Assembly (NCBI RefSeq): GCF_000835495.1
Contig: NW_015622559.1
Span: 1 to 17,406 of the forward strand
Origin: Cladophialophora immunda
Lineage: Eukaryota > Ascomycota > Eurotiomycetes > Chaetothyriales > Herpotrichiellaceae
DNA: 17,406 nucleotides
Direction: 5' to 3'
Part shown: positions 1 to 9,553 of the stretch, piece after piece
Numbering within the stretch: the stretch's first letter is position 1
Layout: every line of letters starts with the position of its first letter
The notes under the pieces: generated by a model
Database searches by the model: none
Seen by the model: only the letters and a program-made list of their open reading frames with translations
What the model was told of the DNA's origin: nothing
Position numbers and translations under genes: made by a program

Positions 1-1594
1 AAGAAGGGAGGTAGAAGCATTCAGGCTTGTCGCGCTTCTTTTGACAGGTTGTACAGGGCATGCCTCCAGAACACTGCATGGTAGATCAGCAGCAAGTCTG
101 TCGCACTTCGAGGGAGTTCATCGTACTCTTGATTTGCTGTCGCGGCAGGGCTTACAGGAGTTGGCCCGCCGTTTGCTGAAAACCGATGAGTGAGGGGGGC
201 CCAGGGCCTGTATAAACACAGTTGGAGCGCTGGAGATGGCGGTCAACATCGTGATTTGTGCCACCAATGACTTTTCAGTGAGAGCGTGTATGATGCCGGT
301 GCGTTTTCGGTGTATCGGGCAGGTGTAGCAAGCAAAATGCGTGGTGTCACAGGGTCCGATCACAGTGACCCGCAAGGGGTGGACACTTTGCCAGTGCTAA
401 TGTTTGGAGACTGTGAAGTTTGAAAGATATACTATGGCATCTGCTACAACAACACCGACAGGTGGTCTTCGAACGTCGAGGTGATAATTAGAGAATCCGA
501 TTTTTGACAACCTCAAAGGGTCCTGAAACAGAGGTCAAATATGAAAATCAGGGACCTCAAGGAGGGACTGCAGCAGATCCCACTCCGAGCATCTCTGCAG
601 CACGCGCAGATGCAAAATGCTGCGAGAGAATAGCGTGGTGGAGAGTTCCAACCGGGGTGGAGGCTAGAGTTCGGAGTTCCCAGAATGTTTGCTCCAGACC
701 TGTGTACCAATCAGTAGGAGGCTCCGACTGCGGTAACTCCCGGGGTGGATGGAAGCAAGCACTTGTAAGGAGTCGGGAGAGGGACGAAATGGGACGTGAT
801 GGTGTGGAAGGGTCTGTCAGGTTAGCCATTTCCGAACAGTGTGCAGCCGTCCTCTAGGCCGAATCGATGCCACTGCACGTATCAGTTCCACTCGCAGCAA
901 TGGTCTTCTCAGGGGGTGCAGGCCTAGAGAGATGCGAGTTGACGAAAGGCTTATTACAGTTTTGCATCGGGAAGACCAAGCGGGGGCCCAGAGACTGGTT
1001 GGCGATCGCCATCTTTCGCCAACTCGGCCAGGCTGAGAGTCTGCCCATTTGCGGCCACCTGGTCGGTTCCAATGTTGCTGGTTAGGTGGGGGACGACTAG
1101 GACCAGCGAGCAATGATTAGCCTCAAAGCCCTCGGAAAGATAGTCCGTAGACTGCTGGGTCAGAACAGGAGTGCGCATGATGAGAAAGAATTTGGAAGCG
1201 AAAAAGGCAAGATTCTCCATATCGTGTCGGATGTTGGCCTCCAGGTCTCGCGGCCTTCTTCTCTGATCCTCGAGCAGCACAGACCATACGACGATTCGAC
1301 GATTAGTCCTGGTGGCTTTCACACCCCTGCCAGGACAGGGCAAAAGCATTTGCCATCGAGAACGTCGAGGGGCAAGCTCTGACAAAACACTTTTGGACGG
1401 CAACACAAGGATGAGAGGGATGCGTTCGGGCCGTGCATGGTTCCCTACACTACGACACTCGGGGATGTAGTGATAGTGGACGAGAGCCACAGTGGTCGCC
1501 TAGAGTAGACACGATGATGGCCGGTGGGAGCCCCGATTGACAAGAGAGACGAGAAATCTAGATCTCGTCTTGCTGGAGCGAGAGTACTTGACTA
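1..1594. other. Anonymous stretch, no supported gene
   Basis: No reading frame here has recognisable protein motifs. The longest open stretch, on the minus strand at 954-1490, begins at GTG, not ATG, and shows no family pattern. At about 180 codons it is within what chance gives across six frames of 17 kb. An exact 8-bp tandem duplication (cgacgatt twice) lies at 1289-1304. I see no tRNA, rRNA or transposon ends. Confidence 0.5.
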
Positions 1595-1614
1595 GGGGGG
1601 GGGGGGGGGGGGGG
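1595..1614 (+). repeat. Run of 20 G residues
   Basis: Twenty consecutive G residues, directly preceded by ACTA and followed by CGCTCC. A run of this length can form intermolecular or intramolecular quadruplex structures and is prone to slippage, so its exact length in the assembly may be unreliable. It is not inside a convincing gene. Confidence 0.95.
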
Positions 1615-2695
1615 CGCTCCGGAGCGAGCCTTTCACGTCGACGGGCTCAGAAATTGGGGGTGGCGGCTAATGGCCGTGGTCGCCGAATGGCTCGGATGCG
1701 CCAACTGATTGGTCGAAAAAGAGTCTTCCGTCACCATCGGCCCGCCACACTGGAACCCTTTCGCAGCTGAGGAGGAGACTCAAACCGCGCGGCGTGTTAG
1801 GCGGACCAACATTTCCAAGGCGACACCCTAGTACTCCGTACTCTTCTTGTGGCAGACTGCAACCCGATTCGCGGGCCCCGCCACCGCGGGCCGCGAACCA
1901 CCTAAAGTCGGCCAGTGGTGGAAGAGCTGTACGTAAATCACGAAGCATTAAGATCCTCGATGATGTATTTGCCCGCTCGACTGGCTCGACTGGGAAATGC
2001 AAATCCCCCTAGGTGGTGCTCTCCGCGACACCGTGACCGAATTTGGAATCCCCATGCTCCCTGAATTCTGAGACCCAGCTGTACGCCGTCGGCAATCCTT
2101 CTCCCCTTTTCTAGGCTGGGCCGCATTGGCACACTGCGTCCAAGGACGGTCTATCACGGTAACGGGTCTAGTCGATGTGGCCGGCCTCAATGGGCGACGA
2201 ATTTGATGAGCTGCAGTCCGCAGGACTCTCTGAAAGGTTGAGGCGGTTGTGCAGTGTGAACGAATCCCCAAGTGAAACGTAATCGAACGTGCCGAGAGAT
2301 CAGGCCCCAAATGGTACTAGTCCAGTGTGCCAAGGGACCAGGTCCGTGACACGGTCGGGCAGCTTGGGATCTGCTGAAGGAACCGACCCCATTGTCGAAC
2401 CGGCGTCAAATATGAGCTCCTCAGGATCCCAAGCCTCTGAGAATCCTCCGCGCCCCTCATGCAGAAGTCAGTTGCCTCTGTATGTTGTTCGAGGTCAATC
2501 GAAATCCTCCCCACGTATGGGGGACCGAGGAAAGGGGGCCACGGCCGTGGGTTTCTGGCGGGAACGGGGAGTGGCTTCCTACCGACTCCCCTTCGCACAA
2601 GAATCCTGCTCTAACCCCGCCCGTCGCCTACCGTCCCGTTCCGCCATTAGCTCAGAGTTTTGCCATCGTTTGATGTGAATGAAAAGTGTAGGTCT
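1615..2695. other. Anonymous stretch, no supported gene
   Basis: Only short, overlapping open frames without recognisable motifs are present. The sequence is moderately GC-rich and includes a strong GC hairpin at 1868-1897 and a perfect 12-bp palindrome, ccacggccgtgg, at 2539-2550. The motif agtactccgtac near 1830 resembles the tccgtacgga-type motif seen again at the right end of the Tc1 element near 15195. I see no transposon domain. Confidence 0.45.
1868..1897. repeat. GC-rich hairpin-forming inverted repeat
   Basis: The arm ttcgcgg (1868-1874) pairs with ccgcgaa (1891-1897). After a two-base bulge (gc), an inner arm cccgc (1877-1881) pairs with gcggg (1886-1890) around a four-base loop. 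This gives 12 base pairs in total with one bulge. It could be a cruciform or an RNA stem, but no transcript is evident nearby, so its role is unknown. Confidence 0.6.
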
Positions 2696-2752
2696 CCAAA
2701 AAAATCGTTTTTTGGGGGGGGGGGGGAAGGAAGAGAGAGAGAAGGGGGGGAA
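2696..2752 (+). repeat. A/T hairpin followed by G13 and purine tract
   Basis: A short hairpin (ccaaaaaa, spacer atcg, ttttttgg) runs straight into 13 G residues (2714-2726). An unbroken purine tract of alternating A and G follows, ending in a second G run before the cytosines at 2753. Purine tracts of this kind can adopt triplex (H-DNA) or quadruplex forms. It is low-complexity DNA with no coding sense. Confidence 0.85.
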
Positions 2753-2851
2753 CCCAGGTGGGTGTTCAATTGGATGAGCCAGATAAGGAAGCTAGAGAAC
2801 CACAACATGATAATGATAAAGTTGGAGATATGGTGAAGGACTGATCTAGTC

Positions 2852-2958
2852 TATTCTTTTAATTTTTTTAATTTTTTTTTTTTTAATTTTTTCAAGTTTT
2901 TTTAGGTTTTTAGTTGTTTGTTTGTTTGTTTTTTATTTTTTGTTTTTTCGGTTTTTCT
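2852..2958 (+). repeat. T-rich low-complexity tract with (TTTG) units
   Basis: About 107 bases dominated by T runs, interrupted by AA, CAAG, AGG and a short TTTG microsatellite (about 2913-2932). On the minus strand it reads as an A-rich tail. It could mark the 3' end of an old minus-strand retroposed element extending to the right, but no element body or target duplication was recognised. Simple-sequence expansion explains it equally well. Confidence 0.85.
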
Positions 2959-4553
2959 CCACCCTCGACCATATTATCCTATGTAGTAGACTGGTTCGAT
3001 ACAGTAAAACCACTTACCTAGATTATGTGACCGTAATCTCGTCCTCCCTCGCGCTCTATCTCTCTTCGCCCCTAGCTCGTGCCCGGTATCTTCACTCAAT
3101 CGGAGGAGTTGAATTCATTTGTTTTGGAAGTGTTGCACAAAAGGCTCAGACATGGTTGCAGACGAGTAGAAGCTTTACCGTACCATGGGACGGAGATTTG
3201 ATGTACCATGACCAAACTCTTACAGTACTGCCTGTGGTGATAGGGAGCACGAAGCAAGTAGCGTAGAGGAGCAAGGAAGGCACACGCTTTGAGGATCGGT
3301 CGTAGGCGGCCAAAGTCCAGAGGGATTGACACATGGGTCACGCGGTCCCCGGTCTACACAACGTCACGGTCCTCGGAGTTAGGACGTGAGGGGACCGGTT
3401 GGGATGGTATCCGTGACACGACGGACTCGAGGACTTTTCTTGACCTCCGTTGATCGCTGTTGCGGGAATGGCGATCAAAGTATCCAGGCGATCCCAGGAG
3501 AGGTCAGGGTGAGTATCGTCTTGGCATTCCGGCTTCGACCAATTAGGAGGAGGAGAGATTCAAAGAACTGACCAATCAGGGCTTTCTAAGAGACCATCTA
3601 CTGCGTCTTCTTCATCACCACTGTTCAGCATTATATCTGCTCCTGACGCTCTCCAAGTTCGCTACCGCACCGTCCGGTCTCTAGGCGATATATTCGTCCA
3701 CTTGAATTATCTTTCAAGGCTGAATTGCGGGTGTGAGAGAGTGCCGGGACTGCACTCAGCATTCTTGACCGCGGAGGGGATAAATGGCCAATCACGGCCG
3801 GAGACTGGACACAGAGAGCCGGATCACAGGTCCATGGTATTGCTGAGGACAAGCCAGTCCAACACCTATCATCACCCATCATCCGACGATCCCGTCACAC
3901 GGACGAGCCTGCAGGATCCTACCATCGGTCGTTGCTCGATCCAGTGCCCAGGTCGCTCTGCGTGAGATCGGGGTTGAAGTGAGAGCCTGTAGTCGACAGC
4001 GCTGGTAGGTCATAATGTGCCTATTTAATCCTTGCCCGAACACCACCAGAATGGGTCGCGGATCGATGTCGGCCTGTGGGCCGCGACCGAGAGGATCTCC
4101 TCCTTGATCTGTCCGGTTTCGTCGGCCAACATCACGGTGGGATTCGCTCGCGAGATCATGACGACAGTGGCTCCTGCGTTGGGATGCAGTACCGGCGCCA
4201 GTGTCGGTCGCCCTCGTTCACCGTTCACGTGGCCGTCGTAGAGACCGGTTGTTCGTCCATTGGGCGCCTGGGACTCAGTAGAAATCCCGGATTCGCAGAG
4301 TGGCCAAATCTATCCAGATAGAGAGCTTCTCAGTCCTATATAAGGGGGTTAACTCGCGTCGTGGGTCACCCGCGAGAGGGGATATCCAAAATGCATAAAA
4401 ATCCAAGTTGACTTGACTCATGCCATCCTTCAGTGATGGAGCTCCGAACAGTCTCCTGCGGGATTTCCTGACGGCCTCACGGTTCAAATTACTATGTCGA
4501 GCACGTCCTGACGTTGTTCCGCTGTGACGTGCATTTCTACAGAACCGTGCCCC
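2959..4553. other. Anonymous stretch, no supported gene
   Basis: Short open frames only, none with recognisable motifs. A TATA-like stretch (cctatataagg) lies near 4336 but no credible gene starts downstream of it. A small inverted pair ctcgcg / cgcgag occurs at 4353-4358 and 4371-4376. A minus-strand frame at 4025-4228 has a protein-like composition but matches no family I know and is too short to call. Confidence 0.4.
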
Positions 4554-4735
4554 AAAAAAAGAAGGGAAAAAAAAGGGAGGGGGCGGGGGGGGAGGGGAAA
4601 GGGGAAAAAAGGAGACAAAAAAAAAAAAAAGAAGATATCCGCCTTATGATGGGTTATTGTAGGCCTTTTGGCCTACTTTCCCTCTCTTTCCGCTTATTTC
4701 CTTCTTTCTTGTTTTCCTTCTTTATTCGGCCCTCT
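4554..4735. repeat. Purine tract, palindrome, pyrimidine tract
   Basis: The top strand is almost pure purine from 4554 to about 4637 (two C interruptions), with A runs and a G-rich block. A short mixed segment follows, then a perfect hairpin gtaggcc-tttt-ggcctac (4659-4676), then a pyrimidine-rich tract to about 4735. The left tract could pair imperfectly with the right one, with the palindrome at the apex, giving a large stem-loop or cruciform. It ends in TATATATAG. No coding function is apparent. Confidence 0.8.
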
Positions 4736-5510
4736 TATATATAGTATGAGTTAAGCTTGAAGGTTATGATAGTAATAGTTTTTAGGTAGACATTAAATGC
4801 GGTTCGAAGATAGTAGACTTGAAAGCATTGGGATACTAGAGTATATGAGACAGGATTTCACAGCAACGAGCCGTGCAACGTACCTATTTTCAAGTTGAGC
4901 GTGCAATAACCGACACCGAAAATAAACGAGATGTCAAAACAAGCGGGAAAAAAGAAGGTAGCACATAGACCGCCTTCTTGACATACCCCTTAAAAGGCAC
5001 TGTAGGTGGCGAGAGGGGAGAGGGTTTGAGGAAGCCGCTCGGAAAAGACCGTTTCCTGTGCCCATGAATGACGGCCAATCCCCTCGTGTTCTAGCCTCGT
5101 CAATATGGGTCCGACAGATACAAGCTCGCGCTTTGCACGTGAACGGAGTGACTCACGGTGATAGGGGAGGATCCGATTGTTGTGTGCGGTGTTTGTGTGC
5201 GGTGTCTGGGGAGCGCCGTCCCATCTGCGTTCGGAATATTGTGATTAAAATGAGTTGTGCTCTTTTTCTTGTCAAGCGGAATTCCTGCTTTCACACACGA
5301 TAGGAGTTCGAAAGATGTCCGTTCAGGCCTGCATAGTTTTATCGAGTACGGGAGTGTTCATCAGACGGATCGAAATAGTCCCCCCAAGTTCGTATCTTCC
5401 TCAACATTCTATCGTGTTATGTGTGCGGCTGAGCATCGCGGTGAAGTTAAATATGCCTCCTGCGCCACCGCAAAGCATAGACTACACCACAAGTTGGTTC
5501 TCTTTCAACC
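4736..5510. other. Upstream region of the 261-codon ORF, no gene seen
   Basis: The first part is AT-rich, then composition becomes mixed. A near-exact tandem duplication of tgtgtgcggtgt lies at 5181-5192 and 5194-5205 (13-bp period). Because the next ORF begins at 5511, this stretch should contain its promoter and 5' UTR if that gene is real. I cannot single out a TATA box or start site with confidence. Confidence 0.4.
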
Positions 5511-6296
5511 ATGGTAGCCGCATTCGAAGACTGGATGACCGCGATCTTTCTCACGGGCGACTGGGATGAGATGAAAAATTGGCCACAGCTGGGGGTGCTG
5601 TGTAGTTACGGGCAGGTTTGGAGAAGTTGTCACGATTCAGTAGAACGGATGACACCGTATGAAGTCCGACAAATGCTTGAAGGCCATCTCGATGTATTGC
5701 AAGGCCTCTACGAAAGACTGGGCTTCTTCCAGGAACGGTCATTTCCACGGCTTTTTTTTCTGATTCTATACCATCTCCTACGGATAGAGGTCGGAGAGAT
5801 GAGTCCCGACCTTATCAAAGCCGGCCTGATAGTATCCCTACTCTTGGACAAGTCGTTCGATCCCATCTGCGATGCGGACAAATGCACCCATCAAGCCGTC
5901 TTTTTTCTAGAAGGGTTGAGGAAATTCTCACCTCAGGACGGGGACGACCCGCCGGAGCAACCCGCCTCTCAGCACGAAAAAGCCTTACTTGATAACGTGA
6001 GCTGGGACATCCGGCATGAACCGTGGCTAGCTAGGGCGAGCGGGGGGGAGCCTCTAGACTTTACAGAGGTGCTGTTTCCACACCGCGTCACTTTAATCAT
6101 GGGGGATGACAGCATTGAAGTCCGTTTTTCTCCGCCGGGCCGGACAGTCTACGATGTTTTGAAGGCGATACACGAGGTTGGCCATAGGGTTAGTAGTGAC
6201 GCCACAGATGATGACTTCGGCTTATCACACCATTGTTTCAACGGAATAGGCCAAGAGGAATCAGATCCAACCACTTGGTATGTCGATCTTTGTTAG
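5511..6296 (+). CDS. Hypothetical protein, DUF6699-like C-terminal half
   Basis: An ATG-initiated, uninterrupted 261-aa ORF. The start context is good for a eukaryote (A at -3, G at +4: caaccATGg). Residues 1-140 are mainly helical, with repeated W, L and F, and I do not recognise them. Residues about 165-261 resemble the fungal DUF6699 pattern: a WDI motif followed by P, a beta-rich central part, a TVYDVLKAIHE segment, and an ending of the type 'aromatic-x-G-(I/L) ... W-Y-V' just before the stop. DUF6699 has no established biochemical role. No signal peptide, membrane segment or zinc site is visible. A GTATGT donor-like sequence overlaps the penultimate codons at 6278, so a spliced version with another C-terminus is possible, but the ORF's own end already fits the family. 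An intact ORF of this length is unlikely by chance. The family call is from memory of the pattern, not a search. Confidence 0.6.
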   Translation: MVAAFEDWMTAIFLTGDWDEMKNWPQLGVLCSYGQVWRSCHDSVERMTPYEVRQMLEGHLDVLQGLYERLGFFQERSFPRLFFLILYHLLRIEVGEMSPDLIKAGLIVSLLLDKSFDPICDADKCTHQAVFFLEGLRKFSPQDGDDPPEQPASQHEKALLDNVSWDIRHEPWLARASGGEPLDFTEVLFPHRVTLIMGDDSIEVRFSPPGRTVYDVLKAIHEVGHRVSSDATDDDFGLSHHCFNGIGQEESDPTTWYVDLC

Positions 6297-8437
6297 TGAC
6301 ACGGCTGGATACGAGGAGAAGAGTTACCGAGCTATAGAGTACGGCTCGGTAGTCGAGCGCCGGTCGCTCTCGAGATTGACTTGAGCAAGCATTGAGAGAG
6401 GTTCGTTCCTCGTTCCCACGACTCTGTAGGTCCCATCCTTACTGCAAAGTCCATGTTTTTCTTCTTGTTTCGCCGATTGAGCCACCTCCGTCGCCCGAAT
6501 CTACCTCTCGCTTCCGTCGAAATGCAAGGTCAATGTCTCGAGATGACCGAGCGAGGCTGGCCCGCCAGTCGTGCGCCTTGGCAGGGTTCTTCTGACAAGG
6601 ACTGATTTCGGAGAGTTTGGTTCCCCCTACCTGTCCGCGGGGGCTTGGGGACGTCGGGGGATTCCTCGCGAGGCTGCGCGAGGCTGCGCTATGTGACGTC
6701 ACTACGGAGACATATTCTTCCGACTTGCTGCTCCCGCCAAAGTTGTGAGACCGACTCGGATGGAAGCGGCCCTTCGCCAGCATCGCATTCTATTGTGTCG
6801 GAGATAAGGCCTTGTTCAGAGTTGGGCGAGGAGGACGAAATCAACCTGTCGAGCTCGTTGTTGAGCGCCAGGTAGTCTTCGCGAGGTAGATTACGCGCCA
6901 CGCGAGATTCTCCAAGAGCAATAGCCATGTCTTCTGAAGCGAGATGGCATGAGAAGCATGCATTGTCGAAAGGAAACGCGCTCCGTCGAAGCCAGAACGG
7001 ACTTGAAATAACCAAATTCGCCCCATGAATTTTCGAATGGCTTAGAGCGTGTCTAAATGGTGTGCTACGCGCAGTCTCTCCTGTACAACATACAGCCGAG
7101 TTTTCGGTCGTTGTAAGGTGCGTGATGTCCCCTTCTCGCCGCGTTTGGTGATTAGACGTAAGGGAGTCGGTTAAGGCTAATTATCAATACCACTATACTC
7201 AGCGGCGAATCCTGACCTCTCCAAGGTCCATTTTCGTTTCCGGACCTGAGCATCTCGACATTCAACCCAAGTCATGGCGAATCCATTCTCAGCTATGGCT
7301 GTGCAATCCTGAGCTCGCTTGGCCAGCCCCGAGGCGCCCCCTAAGTGGCGTGAGCACAGCCCCCGAGTCTGTGAAGGTTCCCACGACTTAGTCCCGACTT
7401 GGAGGTTCTCGGTTTTGGGGCGCTTCACATCTTTGGAAGGCCCAGCTCCCGGCCTCCCTCTCGGTTGGCATTTCCGGAGTCGCCTGGAGGAGCCACTAGT
7501 TGGGGAAGGCCGTTCGGAGATGTTTGCAGTACTTGCAGTGTTTATCTTGTTGGATAACTGGAGGCGGCGATCACCCGAGGCCAATTGTGCTGCACCTTTG
7601 ATCACTTTCCATTTTTGGCGGGACTGGAAACGTATTGAGCTTGGGCATGGATAAATACTCGGCATACTTTCCCATTGTAGCCCCTGTCAGGAACTGGTCT
7701 AACACGACCTGAGATCGTCAAGGGGTTCAATTCCTGCGCATGCGGACTCCCTTACCTTCTTCACGCAGTCGCAACGCCCGCGACGCTCCCCCTTCTGCGC
7801 GGGAATATCGCATGCGATGAGGCCGACTTGAAACGAGCCCTCATTCGATTTCCACTGCCTCACCGTATCGGTGATAAAGTACACCCTAGAAATTGTGATC
7901 AAAAGCTTCGGTGTGAAGCTACAACCTACGCATGGGATATACGACGAATGTCCGGACGTGCGCATCCCTAATCTTTATGGATTTGCGCTTTCAAGCGGAT
8001 AGTTGGTCATGTCACTTTCAGCCTCGGGCGCAGAAGAATAGAGCTAACCGACTTTCTAGTAGTTTGACCGCAGTTGAGCACTGCCCTCTTCTTGTCCGCC
8101 TGTATCACTACCGTCGAAGTCAGTTTTGTCTTGCCTTGGTCGTCGTGTCCCTTCCAACCTAGTTCCACATCAAAGCGGTCTGTCGAATGAGTTGGGCGGG
8201 TACCTATTCATAGAATATATGGACCAGAAACAAGGGTAAATGCTGTCAAAGGCCCGGGAGACCGGTCGAACGGACGGTCGACTCATAAAGAATCTATTTC
8301 GCAGTCTTTCACAAATTACGCTGAGGATTGGCCGCGTCGCTTTTCCTCATATCGGGGTCGCTTATCATCGACGACCAAGCATCCATACGCTTGGAAAAAT
8401 TGACCTCTCACCCCTGGAGATACAGGATTTGGAGAAT
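6297..8437. other. Anonymous stretch, no supported gene
   Basis: More than 2 kb without a convincing coding region. The longest open frame is on the minus strand (7177-7665, 162 aa, basic and Ser/Arg-rich) and has no recognisable domain; its length is within chance expectation. A 10-bp tandem duplication (cgcgaggctg twice) sits near 6668-6687. The gypsy sequence downstream loses recognisable similarity before about 8438, so the missing upstream part of pol (reverse transcriptase, RNase H, start of integrase) is not found here. Confidence 0.45.
6325..6351. repeat. Hairpin just downstream of the 261-aa ORF
   Basis: The arm taccgagc (6325-6332) is an exact inverse complement of gctcggta (6344-6351), with an 11-base loop. 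It begins 28 bases after the stop codon at 6294-6296, so it would fall in the 3' UTR if the ORF is transcribed. No function can be assigned. Confidence 0.45.
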
Positions 8438-9381
8438 GTGCAGATTTTGTTCTTCGACGGGGTGGTCCGCCACTAGGGTCTCCCTAAGGGCATAATCTCG
8501 GACCGGGACCCGAAATTTCCCTCACATTTCCGGAGGCAGTTGCTGGCCAGGCACAACGTGCAAAGGTGGCTTGCGGCGGCATACCACCCAGCAGCGGATG
8601 GCCAAGCGGAACAGACAAACCAATAGGTCGAGACTCAACGACGATGCTTATCGATAGGCATGTACCAGGAGCAATGGGCCCAATGGATCCCTGAGGTGGA
8701 ACGATGCTTGAATACAACAACGAACCGGCCAACGGGCAGAACGCCATATGAGATCGTGTATGGACTGAAACCCCCTGACTTGCCGACTGGCAGACGCGGA
8801 CGCACCGCATACGAGATGCAGAGGATTTCATATCCGGGAGACAGAGAACCCGCGACGACGTCAAAGACGCCCTAGACCTGGCACAGGTGCGGATAGCTAT
8901 CCGGCTCGATTCCCGTCATAAACCTCCAGGCTCCCGTGGAAAGGTATGGCTCAGGGTGGTTAGGCCGGGTAGACATGGATACCAGCTGACAGGAAACCCC
9001 AAGACTGGACCGATCCGCACCGAACCCTTCAAATTCAAGAGGAAGGTCGGCGACCTGGCACATAAATTGGATCTTCCTGGATCGGTCAAGATCCACCCGG
9101 TGATATCCGATGTTCACCTGGAACAATCCTGCGAAGACGAGCATGGTCGGAAGCGGCCGCCACCAGCTCCGATAGTGATCGATGGACCGGAAAAGTTTAT
9201 CATCGAGAGGCTATTCAAAGCAAAGGGAGACCAGGTGATGGTGAAGTGGAAAGGCCACGACAAGCCAACATGGGAAATCTATCAAGGTACTACGCCAAGA
9301 CCTCCTAGAAAGGGTAGGGAGGTTTTGAGGCACGCAGAAAGGGAAAAGCGGGGTCTGGCAGGCCTTCGGATTGTGATCTGA
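8438..9381 (+). pseudogene. Ty3/gypsy integrase-chromodomain fragment (broken pol 3' end)
   Basis: The integrase would insert retrotransposon cDNA into the host genome; the chromodomain would steer it to modified chromatin. Seen in frame 2: ILFFD...RH, GLPKGIISDRDPKF, AAYHPAADGQAEQTNQ, then the NRPTGRTPYEIVYG motif. The second catalytic Asp (codon 8501-8503) and the Glu (8609-8611) remain, with 35 residues between them as in DD35E integrases. The first Asp is missing because the copy is truncated. TAG codons at 8474-8476 and 8624-8626 break the frame. Near 8785-8800 the reading frame shifts to frame 1, which continues with DDVKDALDLAQ, KVWLRV, the SH3-like GPIRTEPF, KRKVGDLA and KIHPVISDVHLEQ motifs, and a chromodomain at about 9193-9300 (FIIERLF, VKWKGHDKPTWE). 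It ends at TGA 9379-9381. Two stops and a frameshift make it inactive as it stands. Confidence 0.9.
9193..9300 (+). other. Chromodomain coding segment of the gypsy integrase
   Basis: The peptide has the chromodomain core: an aromatic followed by IIE, a variable stretch, then VKWKG and TWE. Of the methyl-lysine cage positions known in HP1-type domains, the first aromatic (F) and the Trp of VKWKG are present. The third, usually Tyr in WKGY, reads His. Many retrotransposon chromodomains deviate from the classic cage, so this does not rule out binding. Confidence 0.8.
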
Positions 9382-9553
9382 CTGAGAACTTAGACCTTTT
9401 GATGTTTTGCAACCTCACTCATCTTTCACCTACATCTCACCAGCTATCGGACCATGGGGAGTTAGAGTTCGATCAACCGTATCTTTTGATGAGAGAAAAC
9501 CACATACAGACAAAACCTCTGACCCTGGTCTTGAGAACGACTCCCATCTCGAC

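Noticed and set aside
954..1490. 178-codon minus-strand open frame
   Set aside because: It starts at GTG, shows no recognisable motif, and a frame of this length is expected about once by chance in a window of this size.
4025..4228. Minus-strand 67-codon frame with protein-like composition
   Set aside because: Too short and no family match; overlapping frames on the other strand are equally open.
7177..7665. 162-codon minus-strand open frame with ATG
   Set aside because: Basic, Ser/Arg-rich, without domain pattern; chance length. Composition does not stand out from other shadow frames.
7690..7745. tRNA-like B-box (ggttcaattcc) near 7724
   Set aside because: The T-arm pairs poorly, no proper A box or acceptor stem is present, so it does not fold as a tRNA.
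8484..8864. 126-codon minus-strand frame
   Set aside because: It is the antisense shadow of the integrase fragment on the plus strand.
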